Source of the DNA: Acidimicrobiaceae bacterium
Lineage (GTDB): Bacteria > Actinomycetota > Acidimicrobiia > Acidimicrobiales > Ilumatobacteraceae
Assembly (NCBI GenBank): GCA_020637295.1
Contig: JACJWF010000002.1
Span: 488,608 to 552,607 of the forward strand
DNA length: 64,000 nt
Direction: 5' to 3'
How positions within the stretch are numbered: position 1 is the first letter of the stretch; every line of letters starts with the position of its first letter. Below the pieces are notes generated by a model. That model made no database searches and was not told the DNA's origin. It saw nothing but the letters and a program-made list of their open reading frames with translations. Shown here one piece after another: positions 16,013-24,963 of this stretch. The position numbers and the translations under genes are program-made.

Positions 16013-17575
16013 TCAGAGCACCTCCAGCTCTCCGATGGCGGTTTCGACGGCCACGAGGAGCGAGCCGTCGGCGAGCGCCGACTCCACGGCGCGAAGGTCG
16101 GGCGACAGCCAGCGGTCAGGGCCGGGGCCGGCGACCTGCCGGCGCACCGCCCCGAGCGCCGCGGCGGTTGCCGGTGCCGGGGCGAGTGGCGCCCGCAGAT
16201 CCAGCCCTGCGGCGGCGCAGCTGATCTCCACGGCCAGCACACGGCGCAGGGCGTCGACGGACCGGCGCAATTTGCGTGCCGCGGCCCAACCGTTGGACAC
16301 ATGGTCCTCCTGCATCGCGCTGGTGGGCAGGCTCTGGGTGCTGGCGGGCACGGCCAGGCGCTGGGCCTCCATCGCCATCGACGCCTGGGTGTAGTGGCCG
16401 ATCATGTAGCCGCTGTTGACGCCGGCGTCGGGCGCGAGGAACGGGGGCAGCCCGTGACTGCGGGTGCGGTCGAGCATCCGGTCCGTGCGCCGCTCGGCGA
16501 TGGCGCACAGCTCGCTGACGGCGATCGCCAGGAAGTCGCAGACGAGGGCCAGCGGGGCACCGTGGAAGTTCCCGCAGCTCTCCACCCGGCCGTCCGGCAG
16601 GATCATCGGGTTGTCGATGGCGGCAGCCAGCTCGCGCTCGGCGATCGTGCGGGCGTACGCCATCGTGTCCATCGCCGCCCCGTGCACCTGCGGCGTGCAG
16701 CGCAACGAGTAGGCGTCCTGCACGCGGGTGTCGTCCACCCGGTGGCTGGCGACGATGGCCGAGCCGGCCAGCAGGCGGGTGAGGTTGCGGGCGCTGGCGG
16801 CCTGCCCCACCTGCGGGCGCAGCGCCTGGAGGTCGGCGGCGAAGGCACGGTCGGTGCCGAGCAACGCCTCCACCGTCATCGCCGCGGCGACGTCGGCCAG
16901 CATGGCCAGTTCGCCGAGGTCGTGCAGCGCCAGGCACAGCATGCCGAGGATGCCGTCCGTGCCGTTGATCAGCGCCAGGCCTTCCTTCGCCCGCAGCGTG
17001 ACGGGGGTGAGACCAGCCTCCGAGAGCGCACTTGCGGCGGGGAGGCGCCGATCGTCAGCGGTCCACACCTCCCCCTCGCCGATGAGGGCCAGCGCGCAGT
17101 GGGCCAGCGGGGCGAGGTCGCCGCTGGCGCCGAGCGAGCCGTGCTCGCGCACCACGGGCGACAGGCCGGAGTTCAGCAGGGCCAGTTGCAGGTCGACGAG
17201 CTCCGGCCGGGCCCCGCTGAAGCCCATCGCCAGGCTGCGGGCCCGCAGGAACAGCAGGCCACGGACCACCTCGCGTTCCACCTGCGGACCCATGCCCGCA
17301 GCATGCGAGCGGACGAGCGCCACCTGGAGCTCCGCCGTGCGCTCCGGCGGGATGACCGTGGTGGCCAGGGAGCCGAAGCCGGTGGTGACGCCGTAGACGG
17401 GGTGGTCGCCGGCGACGAAGCCGTCGACGAGCGCGGCGCTGTGGGCCATGGCTGCCCGGGCGTCGGCGGACAGCTGGACGGGGGCCTCGTGGCGGGCGAC
17501 CGCCACCACCTCGGCGAGCGACACCCCGGACGGGCCGAGCAGTACCGGTGGGGCAGGTGCAGGACGTTCCTTCAT
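16013..17575 (-). CDS. hutH: histidine ammonia-lyase
   Basis: Cytosolic lyase that deaminates L-histidine to urocanate, the entry step of the pathway. At 520 residues it is a normal length. The autocatalytic MIO cofactor forms from Ala150-Ser151-Gly152 in GSLGASGDLAPLAH. Other landmarks are YGVTTGFGSLA near the N-terminus, QDAYSLRCTPQVHGA in the core and the DHVSNGWAA region near the C-terminus. The ATG at 17575 was chosen because homology begins there; an upstream in-frame start at 17596 would add seven residues. It lies 45 bp downstream of the P1-family peptidase gene on the same strand. Confidence 0.97.
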   Translation of the reverse strand: MKERPAPAPPVLLGPSGVSLAEVVAVARHEAPVQLSADARAAMAHSAALVDGFVAGDHPVYGVTTGFGSLATTVIPPERTAELQVALVRSHAAGMGPQVEREVVRGLLFLRARSLAMGFSGARPELVDLQLALLNSGLSPVVREHGSLGASGDLAPLAHCALALIGEGEVWTADDRRLPAASALSEAGLTPVTLRAKEGLALINGTDGILGMLCLALHDLGELAMLADVAAAMTVEALLGTDRAFAADLQALRPQVGQAASARNLTRLLAGSAIVASHRVDDTRVQDAYSLRCTPQVHGAAMDTMAYARTIAERELAAAIDNPMILPDGRVESCGNFHGAPLALVCDFLAIAVSELCAIAERRTDRMLDRTRSHGLPPFLAPDAGVNSGYMIGHYTQASMAMEAQRLAVPASTQSLPTSAMQEDHVSNGWAAARKLRRSVDALRRVLAVEISCAAAGLDLRAPLAPAPATAAALGAVRRQVAGPGPDRWLSPDLRAVESALADGSLLVAVETAIGELEVL

Positions 17576-17620
17576 GCTGGCCACAGTCTGCACCAAGGCC
17601 CCCGTCGGCGGCGGTGCACG

Positions 17621-18700
17621 TCACACCGCGCCGGCGCCGCCGATCGTCCGCAGCAGGTCCAGCGGCACGGCGTGCACCGTGCGCCCGAGGAAGCCCACCG
17701 TCGTCTCTGCCATGCACATCGCGTTCCAGATCGCTTCCTCCACCGCCTCGGCGGCGGCCTCGAACAGCGGCGTCATCGCCGGGTGCGGCAGGGTGCGCAC
17801 GTCGAACGCGTCCGACGCGTCCTCTGGCACCCGGTTCCCGGTGGCGAACGCGAGGAAGATGTCGCCGCTGCTGTCCGAGCCGGTGCCGCCCACCCGGGCC
17901 AAGCCCACGGTGGCCCGCTGGGCCAGGCGGCGGCACTGGCCGGCCACCAGCGGCGCGTCCGTGGCGAGGAGGACGATGATCGAGCCGGCACCCGGCTCGG
18001 GCTGCGGGTCCTCCGCCAGCGGCACCACATCCGACCCCACCAGGTGGCCGATCCGCCGCCCGTCGAGGCGCAGCAGGTCGCGGCGGCCGTAGTTGGCCTG
18101 CACCAGCGCCCCCACCGTCCACTCCACCCCCGCCGCCGTGGCCACCCGCGACGACGTGCCGATCCCGCCCTTGAACTCGTGGCAGACCATCCCGGTGCCA
18201 CCGCCCACGCACCCTTCGCCCACGGGACCGCCTGCGTCGGCGGCGGTCAGCGCCGCCTGCACGTGCTCGGCCGTGACGGCGAAGGCGTTGATGTCGCTCA
18301 GGTGGCCGTCCCATGTCTCGCCCACCACCGGCAGGCACCACTCCGTGGACGGGTTGCGGGTGACCTGCCAGCGCACCAACTCGTCGCGCACCAGACCCAC
18401 CTGATGGGTGTTGGTGATGCCGATCGGCCCGGCCAGCAGCCCGGACTCGTGCAGCCACTGGCTGCCCGTCATCTCCCCGTTGCCGTTCAGCCAGTGCATC
18501 GCGCCGTAGCAGAGGAGGTGGCGCTCCTCGGGTGCACGGGTGTGCACGACCGTCACCCCCGTGCGCACCACCCGCGGCTCGTCGGCCTTCACCGTCGCGT
18601 GCCCCACTGTCACGCCGGCGACGTCGGCGATCGAGTTGGCCGCGCCGGTGGGCAGCCGCCCGATCGAAAGGCCGAGGTCCCGAAGGCGCATCCGTGTCAT
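17621..18700 (-). CDS. P1-family (S58, DmpA/BapA-type) aminopeptidase
   Basis: A 359-residue self-processing N-terminal-nucleophile peptidase that removes N-terminal residues, including beta-amino acids in the BapA branch. Visible features are KGGIGTSSR, the Asn in VQANYG (residue 203), the Gly239-Ser240 processing site in GAGSIIVLLATDAP, whose Ser becomes the new N-terminus, and the downstream SGD (residues 278-280). It is the first gene upstream of hutH on the same strand, so it probably heads the histidine operon and may supply histidine from dipeptides (inference). The ATG at 18700 follows a TACGGT -10-like element by eight bases, so the start may be leaderless. Confidence 0.88.
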   Translation of the reverse strand: MTRMRLRDLGLSIGRLPTGAANSIADVAGVTVGHATVKADEPRVVRTGVTVVHTRAPEERHLLCYGAMHWLNGNGEMTGSQWLHESGLLAGPIGITNTHQVGLVRDELVRWQVTRNPSTEWCLPVVGETWDGHLSDINAFAVTAEHVQAALTAADAGGPVGEGCVGGGTGMVCHEFKGGIGTSSRVATAAGVEWTVGALVQANYGRRDLLRLDGRRIGHLVGSDVVPLAEDPQPEPGAGSIIVLLATDAPLVAGQCRRLAQRATVGLARVGGTGSDSSGDIFLAFATGNRVPEDASDAFDVRTLPHPAMTPLFEAAAEAVEEAIWNAMCMAETTVGFLGRTVHAVPLDLLRTIGGAGAV

Positions 18701-18752
18701 GGGCGGGCACCGTAGTGCGGGGCGCCTGCGGCAACCGCGCGAACATCGGCCC

Positions 18753-19607
18753 ATGGGGAATGCCGTCCGCGAAGAGTCCCTCGGCCATGTGCGCCGCCTC
18801 ACCCTCTGCCGCCCTGCCGAGTACAACACCATCACGCCTCAGTTGCGCGACGAGTTGGGGGCCGCACTCGACGCCGCCGAGCGCGACCGCGACGTACGGG
18901 TGATCCTGTTCGACGCCGAGGGGCCGGCGTTCTGCGCCGGGTACGGGCTGGACTGGTCGACCAGCGCCCAGGCCAGCGAGGACGGCCGAGCGGGGCGGGT
19001 GTGGGACTCCGTCGCCGACCAGCACATGATCGGCTCGTTCGCCGCGGTGTGGGCGAAGCTCCACGAGTGCTCCAAGCCCACGGTCGCCGCCGTGCAGGGG
19101 TGGTGCATCGCCGGCGGCACGAACATCGTCTTCAACGCCCACATGATCATCGCCGCCGAATCCGCCCGGTTCGGCTACCCGCCCAGCCGGGTGTGGGGCA
19201 TCCCCGAGGCACCGTGGAACTGGGTGATGCGGCTCGGCCTGCAGCGGGCCCGCCGCTACATGCTGACCGGCGACGAGTTCACCGCGGCCGAGGCCCTGGA
19301 GATGGGTGCCGTGCTCGAGGTGGTGCCCGACGCCGAACTGGCCGAGCGCTCGATGGCCCTGGCCCAGCGGATCGCCCAGGTGCCGGCCAACCAGTTGGAG
19401 ATGGTGACGATGGCGCTCAACGCCGTGGCCGACGAGATGTACGACCCCCGATCCTCGCGGCGGCTGGGCACCCTTCTCGACGGCGTCGCCCGCCACACCC
19501 AGGAGGGCCTGGACTTCGTCCAGCGCAGCGGCGAGGTCGGCTTCCGCGAAGCCGTGCGGGAACGCGACCGCCCGTTCGGCGACTACGGCGAACGCCCCCG
19601 CGGCTGA
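18753..19607 (+). CDS. enoyl-CoA hydratase/isomerase family (crotonase) protein
   Basis: A 284-residue crotonase-fold protein. The oxyanion-hole segments are AFCAGYGLDWS and GWCIAGGTN. The usual catalytic glutamates are not obvious in the second segment, where PSRVWGIPEAPWNWV replaces the common hydratase sequence, so the chemistry could be hydration, isomerisation or thioester hydrolysis. The ATG at 18753 begins the conserved domain. It diverges from the histidine operon across 52 bp and is followed by a 291-bp spacer. Fatty- or aromatic-acid catabolism is the likely context, but no pathway partner adjoins it. Confidence 0.82.
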   Translation: MGNAVREESLGHVRRLTLCRPAEYNTITPQLRDELGAALDAAERDRDVRVILFDAEGPAFCAGYGLDWSTSAQASEDGRAGRVWDSVADQHMIGSFAAVWAKLHECSKPTVAAVQGWCIAGGTNIVFNAHMIIAAESARFGYPPSRVWGIPEAPWNWVMRLGLQRARRYMLTGDEFTAAEALEMGAVLEVVPDAELAERSMALAQRIAQVPANQLEMVTMALNAVADEMYDPRSSRRLGTLLDGVARHTQEGLDFVQRSGEVGFREAVRERDRPFGDYGERPRG

Positions 19608-19707
19608 GCGTCCCGCCACACCCCCGCGCCGCCCGCCCACTCGCCCGCCGTCCTCCCGCCGCCGTCCTCTCAACCCGCCGTCCCCTCCCCCGCTCGTGTC
19701 CTGTTCC

Positions 19708-19765
19708 CGCGCCCATGGGCGCGCTCCCACGCCAACCCTGACCTGAACTCGCGCCCACGGGCGCG
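19708..19765. repeat. twin-palindrome interspersed element, locus 1
   Basis: Two 16-bp palindromes, CGCGCCCATGGGCGCG at 19708-19723 and CGCGCCCACGGGCGCG at 19750-19765, start exactly 42 bp apart. The same pair with the same spacing recurs at three other intergenic loci in this window. The preceding 100 bases (19608-19707) are C-rich low-complexity sequence with no gene seen. Confidence 0.85.
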
Positions 19766-19819
19766 GTCTCATGTCATCCGGTTGCCGAGACGACCACCCC
19801 CGATGGCACCCGGTGGGCG

Positions 19820-19867
19820 TTCCGCATTGTGGACCTGTTCCACAGTGCGGAACGCAAGTGGTACAGT
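19820..19867 (+). promoter_or_regulatory. fhs promoter with tandem IclR-type boxes
   Basis: Box 1 TTCCGCATTGTGGAC (19820-19834) and box 2 TTCCACAGTGCGGAA (19838-19852) both fit TTCC-N7-GGA(A/C) and start 18 bp apart. Box 2 overlaps the expected -35 region of a promoter whose -10 is TACAGT (19862-19867). IclR-family proteins bind sites of this kind. The same arrangement precedes the corrinoid operon at 29201. Confidence 0.75.
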
Positions 19868-19898
19868 CGCTCCGCCCGTACCACCCTGGGAGTAGCCC

Positions 19899-21596
19899 GT
19901 GCCCTTCCCGTCCGACCTCGAGATCGCCCGCGCAGCCACCTTGAAGCCGCTGCCCGACATCGCCGCCCGGATGGGCATCGGTCCCCACCTGCTGGAGCCG
20001 CACGGGGAGGAGGTGGCCAAGATCCGCCTCGAAGCCATCGAGGAGCTCGCCGGCCGGCCGACGGCCAAGTACGTCGTGGTCACGGCCATCACCCCCACCC
20101 CGCTGGGCGAGGGCAAGACCACCACCACGGTGGGTCTCGGCCAGGCGATGCAGCACATCGGCAAGTCGGCCGTCATCTCCCTGCGCCAGCCGTCGATGGG
20201 CCCGACGTTCGGCATCAAGGGCGGCGCGGCCGGCGGCGGCTACAGCCAGGTCGTGCCCATGGAGATACTCAACCTCCACCTCACCGGCGACTTCCATGCC
20301 GTCACGGCCGCCCACAACCTGCTGTCGGCGATGGTGGACAACCACCTCCACCACGGCAACGACCTCGGCCTCGACCTGCACAACATCACCTGGCGCCGGG
20401 TGCTCGACGTCAACGACCGGGCGCTGCGCAACATCGTCATCGGTCTCGGCGGGAAGATGGATGGCGTCACCCGCCAGACCGGCTTCGACATCACCGCCGC
20501 CAGCGAGGTGATGGCCATCCTCGCCCTCAGCACGTCGCTGGAGGACATGCGCGCCCGCCTCGGCCGCATCGTCGTCGGCTACACCAAGGCCAACGAGCCC
20601 GTCACCGCCGAGCAGTTGAAGGCCGCCGGCTCCATGGCCGTCATCATGCGCGAGGCGCTGAAGCCGAACCTGCTGCAGACGCTGGAGAACACCCCGGTCA
20701 TCGTCCACGCCGGCCCGTTCGGCAACATCGCCCACGGCAACTCGTCCATCGTCGGCGACCTCATCGGCATCCATGCCGGCGACTACCTCATCACCGAGGC
20801 CGGCTTCGGCGCGGACATGGGGGCCGAGCGGTTCTTCAACATCAAGTGCCGCAACTCGGGCATGACGCCCGACGCCGCCGTGCTCGTCGCCACCGTGCGC
20901 GCCCTGAAAGCCCACAGCGGCAAGTTCAAGATCACCCCGGGCAAGCCCCTCCCTGCCGACCTGCTGGCCGAGAACCCGGACGACGTGCGCGCCGGGGCCG
21001 CCAACCTCATCAAGCAGATCGAGAACGTCAAGGTCCACGGGGTCTCGCCCGTGGTGGCCATCAACGCGTTCCCCACGGACTTCGCCAGCGAGCACCAGGC
21101 CATCCGCGAGATCGCCGAGAGCGTCGGCGCCCGGGTCGCGGTCAGCACCCACTTCACCGACGGCGGGGCAGGCGCCACCGACCTGGCCCGTGCCGTGATC
21201 GAAGCCTGCGACGAACCCACGTCCTTCCGCTTCTGCTACGAGGACACCGACAGCCTGCGCACCAAGATCGAGAAGGTCGCCACGACGATCTACGGCGCCG
21301 GCAACGTGTCCTACACCTCGGCGGCCTCCACCCAGCTCGACCGCTACGAGAAGAACGGCTTCGGCAACCTGCCGGTCTGCATCGCCAAGACCCACCTGTC
21401 GATCAGCGCCGACGCCACGCTGAAGGGGGCGCCGACGGGCCACACCGTGAACGTCCGCGAGGTGCGGGCCAGCGTGGGCGCCGGGTTCGTCTACCCGATC
21501 TGCGGCGACATGAACACCATGCCCGGTTTGGGCTCGGCGCCGTCAGCGAGCATCATCGACCTCGACGAGCACGGCGACATCATCGGATTGTCGTGA
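19899..21596 (+). CDS. fhs: formate--tetrahydrofolate ligase
   Basis: Formyl-THF synthetase, interconverting formate + THF + ATP and 10-formyl-THF + ADP + phosphate. At 565 residues it is standard. The ATP-binding loop is TPTPLGEGKTTTT (residues 67-79), followed by RQPSMGPTFGIKGGAAGGGY, DLHNITWRRVLDVNDR and the C-terminal GDMNTMPGL. In catabolic use it runs in reverse, releasing formate and making ATP from methyl groups oxidised on folate, or it captures formate from other pathways such as histidine breakdown. The GTG start has GGGAG six bases upstream. It is first in a fhs-folD-iclR unit driven by the boxed promoter at 19820-19867. Confidence 0.97.
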   Translation: MPFPSDLEIARAATLKPLPDIAARMGIGPHLLEPHGEEVAKIRLEAIEELAGRPTAKYVVVTAITPTPLGEGKTTTTVGLGQAMQHIGKSAVISLRQPSMGPTFGIKGGAAGGGYSQVVPMEILNLHLTGDFHAVTAAHNLLSAMVDNHLHHGNDLGLDLHNITWRRVLDVNDRALRNIVIGLGGKMDGVTRQTGFDITAASEVMAILALSTSLEDMRARLGRIVVGYTKANEPVTAEQLKAAGSMAVIMREALKPNLLQTLENTPVIVHAGPFGNIAHGNSSIVGDLIGIHAGDYLITEAGFGADMGAERFFNIKCRNSGMTPDAAVLVATVRALKAHSGKFKITPGKPLPADLLAENPDDVRAGAANLIKQIENVKVHGVSPVVAINAFPTDFASEHQAIREIAESVGARVAVSTHFTDGGAGATDLARAVIEACDEPTSFRFCYEDTDSLRTKIEKVATTIYGAGNVSYTSAASTQLDRYEKNGFGNLPVCIAKTHLSISADATLKGAPTGHTVNVREVRASVGAGFVYPICGDMNTMPGLGSAPSASIIDLDEHGDIIGLS

Positions 21597-21619
21597 CGGC
21601 AGCCGACCAGGAGGCACGG

Positions 21620-22522
21620 ATGACCATCACTCCAACAGGCGAGTACGAGCGCACGGCGGGCGGTGCGGTGCTGATGGACGGCATCAGGCTGCGTGGCGAG
21701 ATCATCGCCGGCCTGCGCGCCACCATCGATGCCGCCGGCAACCCGCCCGTGTGCCTGGCCACCGTGCTGGTCGGCGACGACCGCCCGAGCCAGCTCTACG
21801 TCGCCAACAAGCGCAAGCTGGCCGGCGAGGCCGGGATGGTCAGCGTCCACCGCGAGCTGCCCAACGACGCCACCCAGGCCGAGGTGGAAGCCGTCGTGGC
21901 GGAGCTGGCGGGCGACCCGACCGTGCACGGCATCCTCTGCCAGTTGCCCCTGCCGGCCGGGCTGGACCCCGAACCGGTGCTGGCGCTGATCCCGCCGGAG
22001 AAGGACGTCGACGGCCTCACCGAACGCTCGATGGGCCGCCTGGTCCGCGGCCTGCCCGGCCACGTCGGCTGCACCCCGCTCGGCGTCATGCGCCTGCTGG
22101 AGCGCTACGGCGTGCCGACGTCGGGCAAACGGGCGACGGTCATCGGGCGCAGCACGCTGACGGGCCTGCCGCAGATGCTGCTGCTCGGCCGCAAGGGCGT
22201 GGACTGCACCGTCACGCTCGCCCACTCGCGCACCCCGGACGCCGACATGGTGGAGGTCTGCCGGCAGAGCGACATCATCGTCGCCTGTGCCGGCCAGGCC
22301 CGGATGATCACCGCCGCCCACGTGAGGCCGGGCGCCGCGGTCATCGACGTCGGGGTGTCCCGCACGGAGGCCGGCATCGTCGGCGACGTGGACTTCGACG
22401 CCGTGCAGGCCATCGCCGGCGCGATCACGCCGATGCCCCGCGGCACCGGCCCGATGACGATCGCCTGCCTGCTGGAGAACACGCTCTCGGCCGCCCGCAT
22501 GCAGGGGGCCTTCCCCGCCTGA
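21620..22522 (+). CDS. folD: bifunctional methylene-THF dehydrogenase/methenyl-THF cyclohydrolase
   Basis: Interconverts 5,10-methylene-, methenyl- and 10-formyl-THF with NADP(H). At 300 residues it is the usual size. The catalytic YxxxK is YVANK, followed by CQLPLP, KDVDGLT and the dinucleotide loop GRSTLTGLP. Two motifs deviate from the common form: GRSTLTGLP replaces GRSxxVGxP, and ITPMPRGTGPMT replaces TPVPGGVGPMT, with an Arg in a glycine-rich loop. The ATG at 21620 has GGAGG seven bases upstream, 23 bp after fhs. It links MetF-type chemistry to Fhs in the proposed methyl-oxidation route. Confidence 0.95.
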   Translation: MTITPTGEYERTAGGAVLMDGIRLRGEIIAGLRATIDAAGNPPVCLATVLVGDDRPSQLYVANKRKLAGEAGMVSVHRELPNDATQAEVEAVVAELAGDPTVHGILCQLPLPAGLDPEPVLALIPPEKDVDGLTERSMGRLVRGLPGHVGCTPLGVMRLLERYGVPTSGKRATVIGRSTLTGLPQMLLLGRKGVDCTVTLAHSRTPDADMVEVCRQSDIIVACAGQARMITAAHVRPGAAVIDVGVSRTEAGIVGDVDFDAVQAIAGAITPMPRGTGPMTIACLLENTLSAARMQGAFPA

Positions 22523-22539
22523 GTGCGGGAGGCGGCGGC

Positions 22540-23274
22540 ATGTCCAGCGTCCAGTCGGTCGACCGCTCCTTCGCGGTGCTGCGCGCCCTTGCCGGCGGCC
22601 CCGCTGGCGTCACCGAACTGGCCGAGCGGGTGGACCTGCCGAAGAGCACCGTCGCCCGCCTGCTGAGCACGCTCGAGGCCCTGGGCGCGGTGGAGCAACT
22701 CGCAGTGGGCGGCGAGTACCACCTCGGCGAAACCCTCGTGGAGCTCGGCGCCGCCGCCCGCCCCGGCCGCTCACTGGGGCCGCTGGTGCGGCCGTTCCTG
22801 GCGGAGCTGACCGAGGCGACGGGCGAGGCCACCGGCTTCTCCGTGCCTGACGGGCTGGAGATGCTGTACCTCGACCAGATCACCCCGGACAGCGAGCTCC
22901 AGGTGCGTGACTGGACAGGGCAACGCATCCCGATGCACGCCGTGCCGTCCGGTCACGTGGTGCTGGCGGCCGACGACCAGCTGGTCCGCCGGCTGGTGGA
23001 TGCCGGCCTGGAGGCGTTCACCGACCGCACCCTCACCGACCCCGACGAGCTCGCTGCCCGGCTGCACCAGGTGCGCGTCGACGGGTACGCGTGGAACTAC
23101 GGCGAGTACGCCGACGGCCTCAACTCCGTGGCCGCACCGCTGCGGGACCGGACCGGCAAGGTGATCGGCGCGATCCACATCTATGGCGCCGCCACGGGCC
23201 TGCCCGGTGGCCGAGGAGCGGCCGAACTGGGCAGACTGGTGGTCGCCACGGCGGCCCGGGTGCGCATCGACTGA
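22540..23274 (+). CDS. IclR-family transcriptional regulator
   Basis: A 244-residue regulator: an N-terminal winged helix-turn-helix (about residues 5-70, with GVTELAERVDLPKSTVARLLSTLEALG) and a C-terminal effector-binding domain (about 80-240) ending in LNSVAAPLRDRTGKVIGAIHIYGA. IclR proteins bind small acids or related metabolites and recognise short inverted sites. It follows folD by 17 bp with a GGGAGG site. Paired TTCC-N7-GGA boxes before fhs and before the corrinoid operon are the best candidate targets, making it the likely local regulator of methyl-group catabolism (inference). Confidence 0.93.
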   Translation: MSSVQSVDRSFAVLRALAGGPAGVTELAERVDLPKSTVARLLSTLEALGAVEQLAVGGEYHLGETLVELGAAARPGRSLGPLVRPFLAELTEATGEATGFSVPDGLEMLYLDQITPDSELQVRDWTGQRIPMHAVPSGHVVLAADDQLVRRLVDAGLEAFTDRTLTDPDELAARLHQVRVDGYAWNYGEYADGLNSVAAPLRDRTGKVIGAIHIYGAATGLPGGRGAAELGRLVVATAARVRID

Positions 23275-23322
23275 CACACGGCACCCCGCTCGCCGGGGCG
23301 CAACGAGCCTGAAGGGACATCC

Positions 23323-24963
23323 GTGGAGCGGTACGACTACATCATCGTCGGCGGCGGGTCGGCCGGGTCCGCCCTGGCCAACCGGCTGAGCGCCGACCCG
23401 TCCACCAAGGTCCTCGTGCTGGAGGCCGGGCGGCCTGACTACAAGTGGGACGTCTTCATCCACATGCCGGCCGCCCTCATGTTCCCGATCGGCAGCCGCT
23501 TCTACGACTGGAAGTACGAGAGCGAACCGGAGCCCTACATGCACGGCCGGCGGGTGTACCACGCCCGCGGCAAGGTGCTCGGCGGCAGCAGCAGCATCAA
23601 CGGGATGATCTTCCAGCGCGGCAACCCGATGGACTACGAGCGCTGGGCCGCCGACAAGGGCATGGCGTCGTGGGACTACGCACACTGCCTGCCGTACTTC
23701 AAGAAGATGGAGACCTGCCTGGCCGGGGCCGACGAGTGGCGGGGCGGCGACGGGCCGCTGGTGCTGGAGCGGGGCCCGTCGCAGAACCCGCTGATCCCTG
23801 CCTTCCTCGCCGCCTGCCAGGAAGCCGGCTACCCGCTGACCAGCGACGTCAACGGCTACCAGCAGGAGGGCTTCGCCCGCTTCGACCGCAACGTGCACCG
23901 CGGCCGGCGCCTCAGCGCTGCCCGTGCCTACCTCCACCCGGTGATGGACCGCCCCAACCTGAAGGTCGTCACCCGGGCCCTGGTGCACCGGCTGACGTTC
24001 GACGGCACCCGCGCCACCGGCGTGCAGTACGCCGTCCGCGGCCGGCTGCGCACGGTGGAGGCCGGCGAGGTGGTGCTGTGCGGCGGGGCGTTCAACAGCC
24101 CGCAACTGCTCCAGCTCAGTGGCGTCGGCAATGCCGCCGAACTGGAGCCGCTGGGCATCCGGATGGTCCACGACCTGCCCGCCGTCGGCGAGCACATGCA
24201 GGACCACCTCGAGGTCTACGTCCAGCACGCCTGCAGCCAGCCGGTCAGCCTGCAGCCCAACCTGCAGCTGTGGCGGCGGCCGTGGATCGGCCTGCAGTGG
24301 CTGTTCCGCAAGGGCCCGGGTGCCTCGAACCACTTCGAGTCCGGCGGGTTCACCCGCAGCAACGACGACGTCACCTACCCCAACCTGATGTTCCACTTCC
24401 TGCCCATCGCCGTCCGCTACGACGGGTCGGCTCCGGCGGGCGGGCACGGCTACCAGGTGCACATCGGGCCGATGTACAGCGACGCCCGCGGCTCGGTGAA
24501 GATCACCTCCGCCGACCCGACGGCGAAGCCGGCGCTGCGGTTCAACTACCTCAGCACGGACCAGGACCGCCGCGAGTGGGTGGAGGCCATCCGCACCGCA
24601 CGGCAGATCCTGTCGCAGCCCGCGATGGCCGCCTACAACGGCGGCGAGATCTCCCCCGGCCCCGAGGTGGAGACGGACGAGCAGATCCTGGAGTGGGTCC
24701 GCAAGGACGGCGAGACGGCGCTCCACCCCAGCTGCACATGCCGGATGGGCGCCGCGGACGACGACAGCGTGGTGGACCCGCTGACCATGAAGGTGTGGGG
24801 CGTGGAGGGCGTGCGGGTGGTCGACGCGTCGGCCATGCGCTACGTCACCAACGGCAACATCTACGCGCCGGTGATGATGATGGCGGAGAAGGCCGCCGAC
24901 CTGATCCTCGGCAACACCCCGCTGGCCCCGGAGCCGGCGCCCTTCTACCGCGCCGGCAACTGA
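23323..24963 (+). CDS. betA: GMC-family oxidoreductase, choline-dehydrogenase-like
   Basis: An FAD-dependent alcohol dehydrogenase of 546 residues. The dinucleotide loop is YIIVGGGSAGSALANRLS, the GMC signature region RGKVLGGSSSINGMIFQRG follows, and the catalytic pair is carried by ALHPSCTCRMG (His) and YVTNGNIYAPVMMMAEKAADLI (Asn region). Sequence and size match BetA, which oxidises choline to betaine aldehyde and on to glycine betaine. Other GMC alcohols cannot be excluded, and no betB aldehyde dehydrogenase is nearby. The GTG start has GAAGGGA upstream, 48 bp after the IclR gene. Its 3' end overlaps the convergent permease gene by 19 bp. Proximity to a betaine transporter and methyltransferase operon supports the choline assignment. 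Confidence 0.85.
   Translation: MERYDYIIVGGGSAGSALANRLSADPSTKVLVLEAGRPDYKWDVFIHMPAALMFPIGSRFYDWKYESEPEPYMHGRRVYHARGKVLGGSSSINGMIFQRGNPMDYERWAADKGMASWDYAHCLPYFKKMETCLAGADEWRGGDGPLVLERGPSQNPLIPAFLAACQEAGYPLTSDVNGYQQEGFARFDRNVHRGRRLSAARAYLHPVMDRPNLKVVTRALVHRLTFDGTRATGVQYAVRGRLRTVEAGEVVLCGGAFNSPQLLQLSGVGNAAELEPLGIRMVHDLPAVGEHMQDHLEVYVQHACSQPVSLQPNLQLWRRPWIGLQWLFRKGPGASNHFESGGFTRSNDDVTYPNLMFHFLPIAVRYDGSAPAGGHGYQVHIGPMYSDARGSVKITSADPTAKPALRFNYLSTDQDRREWVEAIRTARQILSQPAMAAYNGGEISPGPEVETDEQILEWVRKDGETALHPSCTCRMGAADDDSVVDPLTMKVWGVEGVRVVDASAMRYVTNGNIYAPVMMMAEKAADLILGNTPLAPEPAPFYRAGN

Noticed and set aside
17055..21443. Very long open frame on the minus strand across hutH, the P1 peptidase, enoyl-CoA hydratase and fhs
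   Set aside because: It is a high-GC shadow: composition is Gly/Ala/Arg/Val/His-rich, there are no domains, and well-supported genes occupy the other frames.
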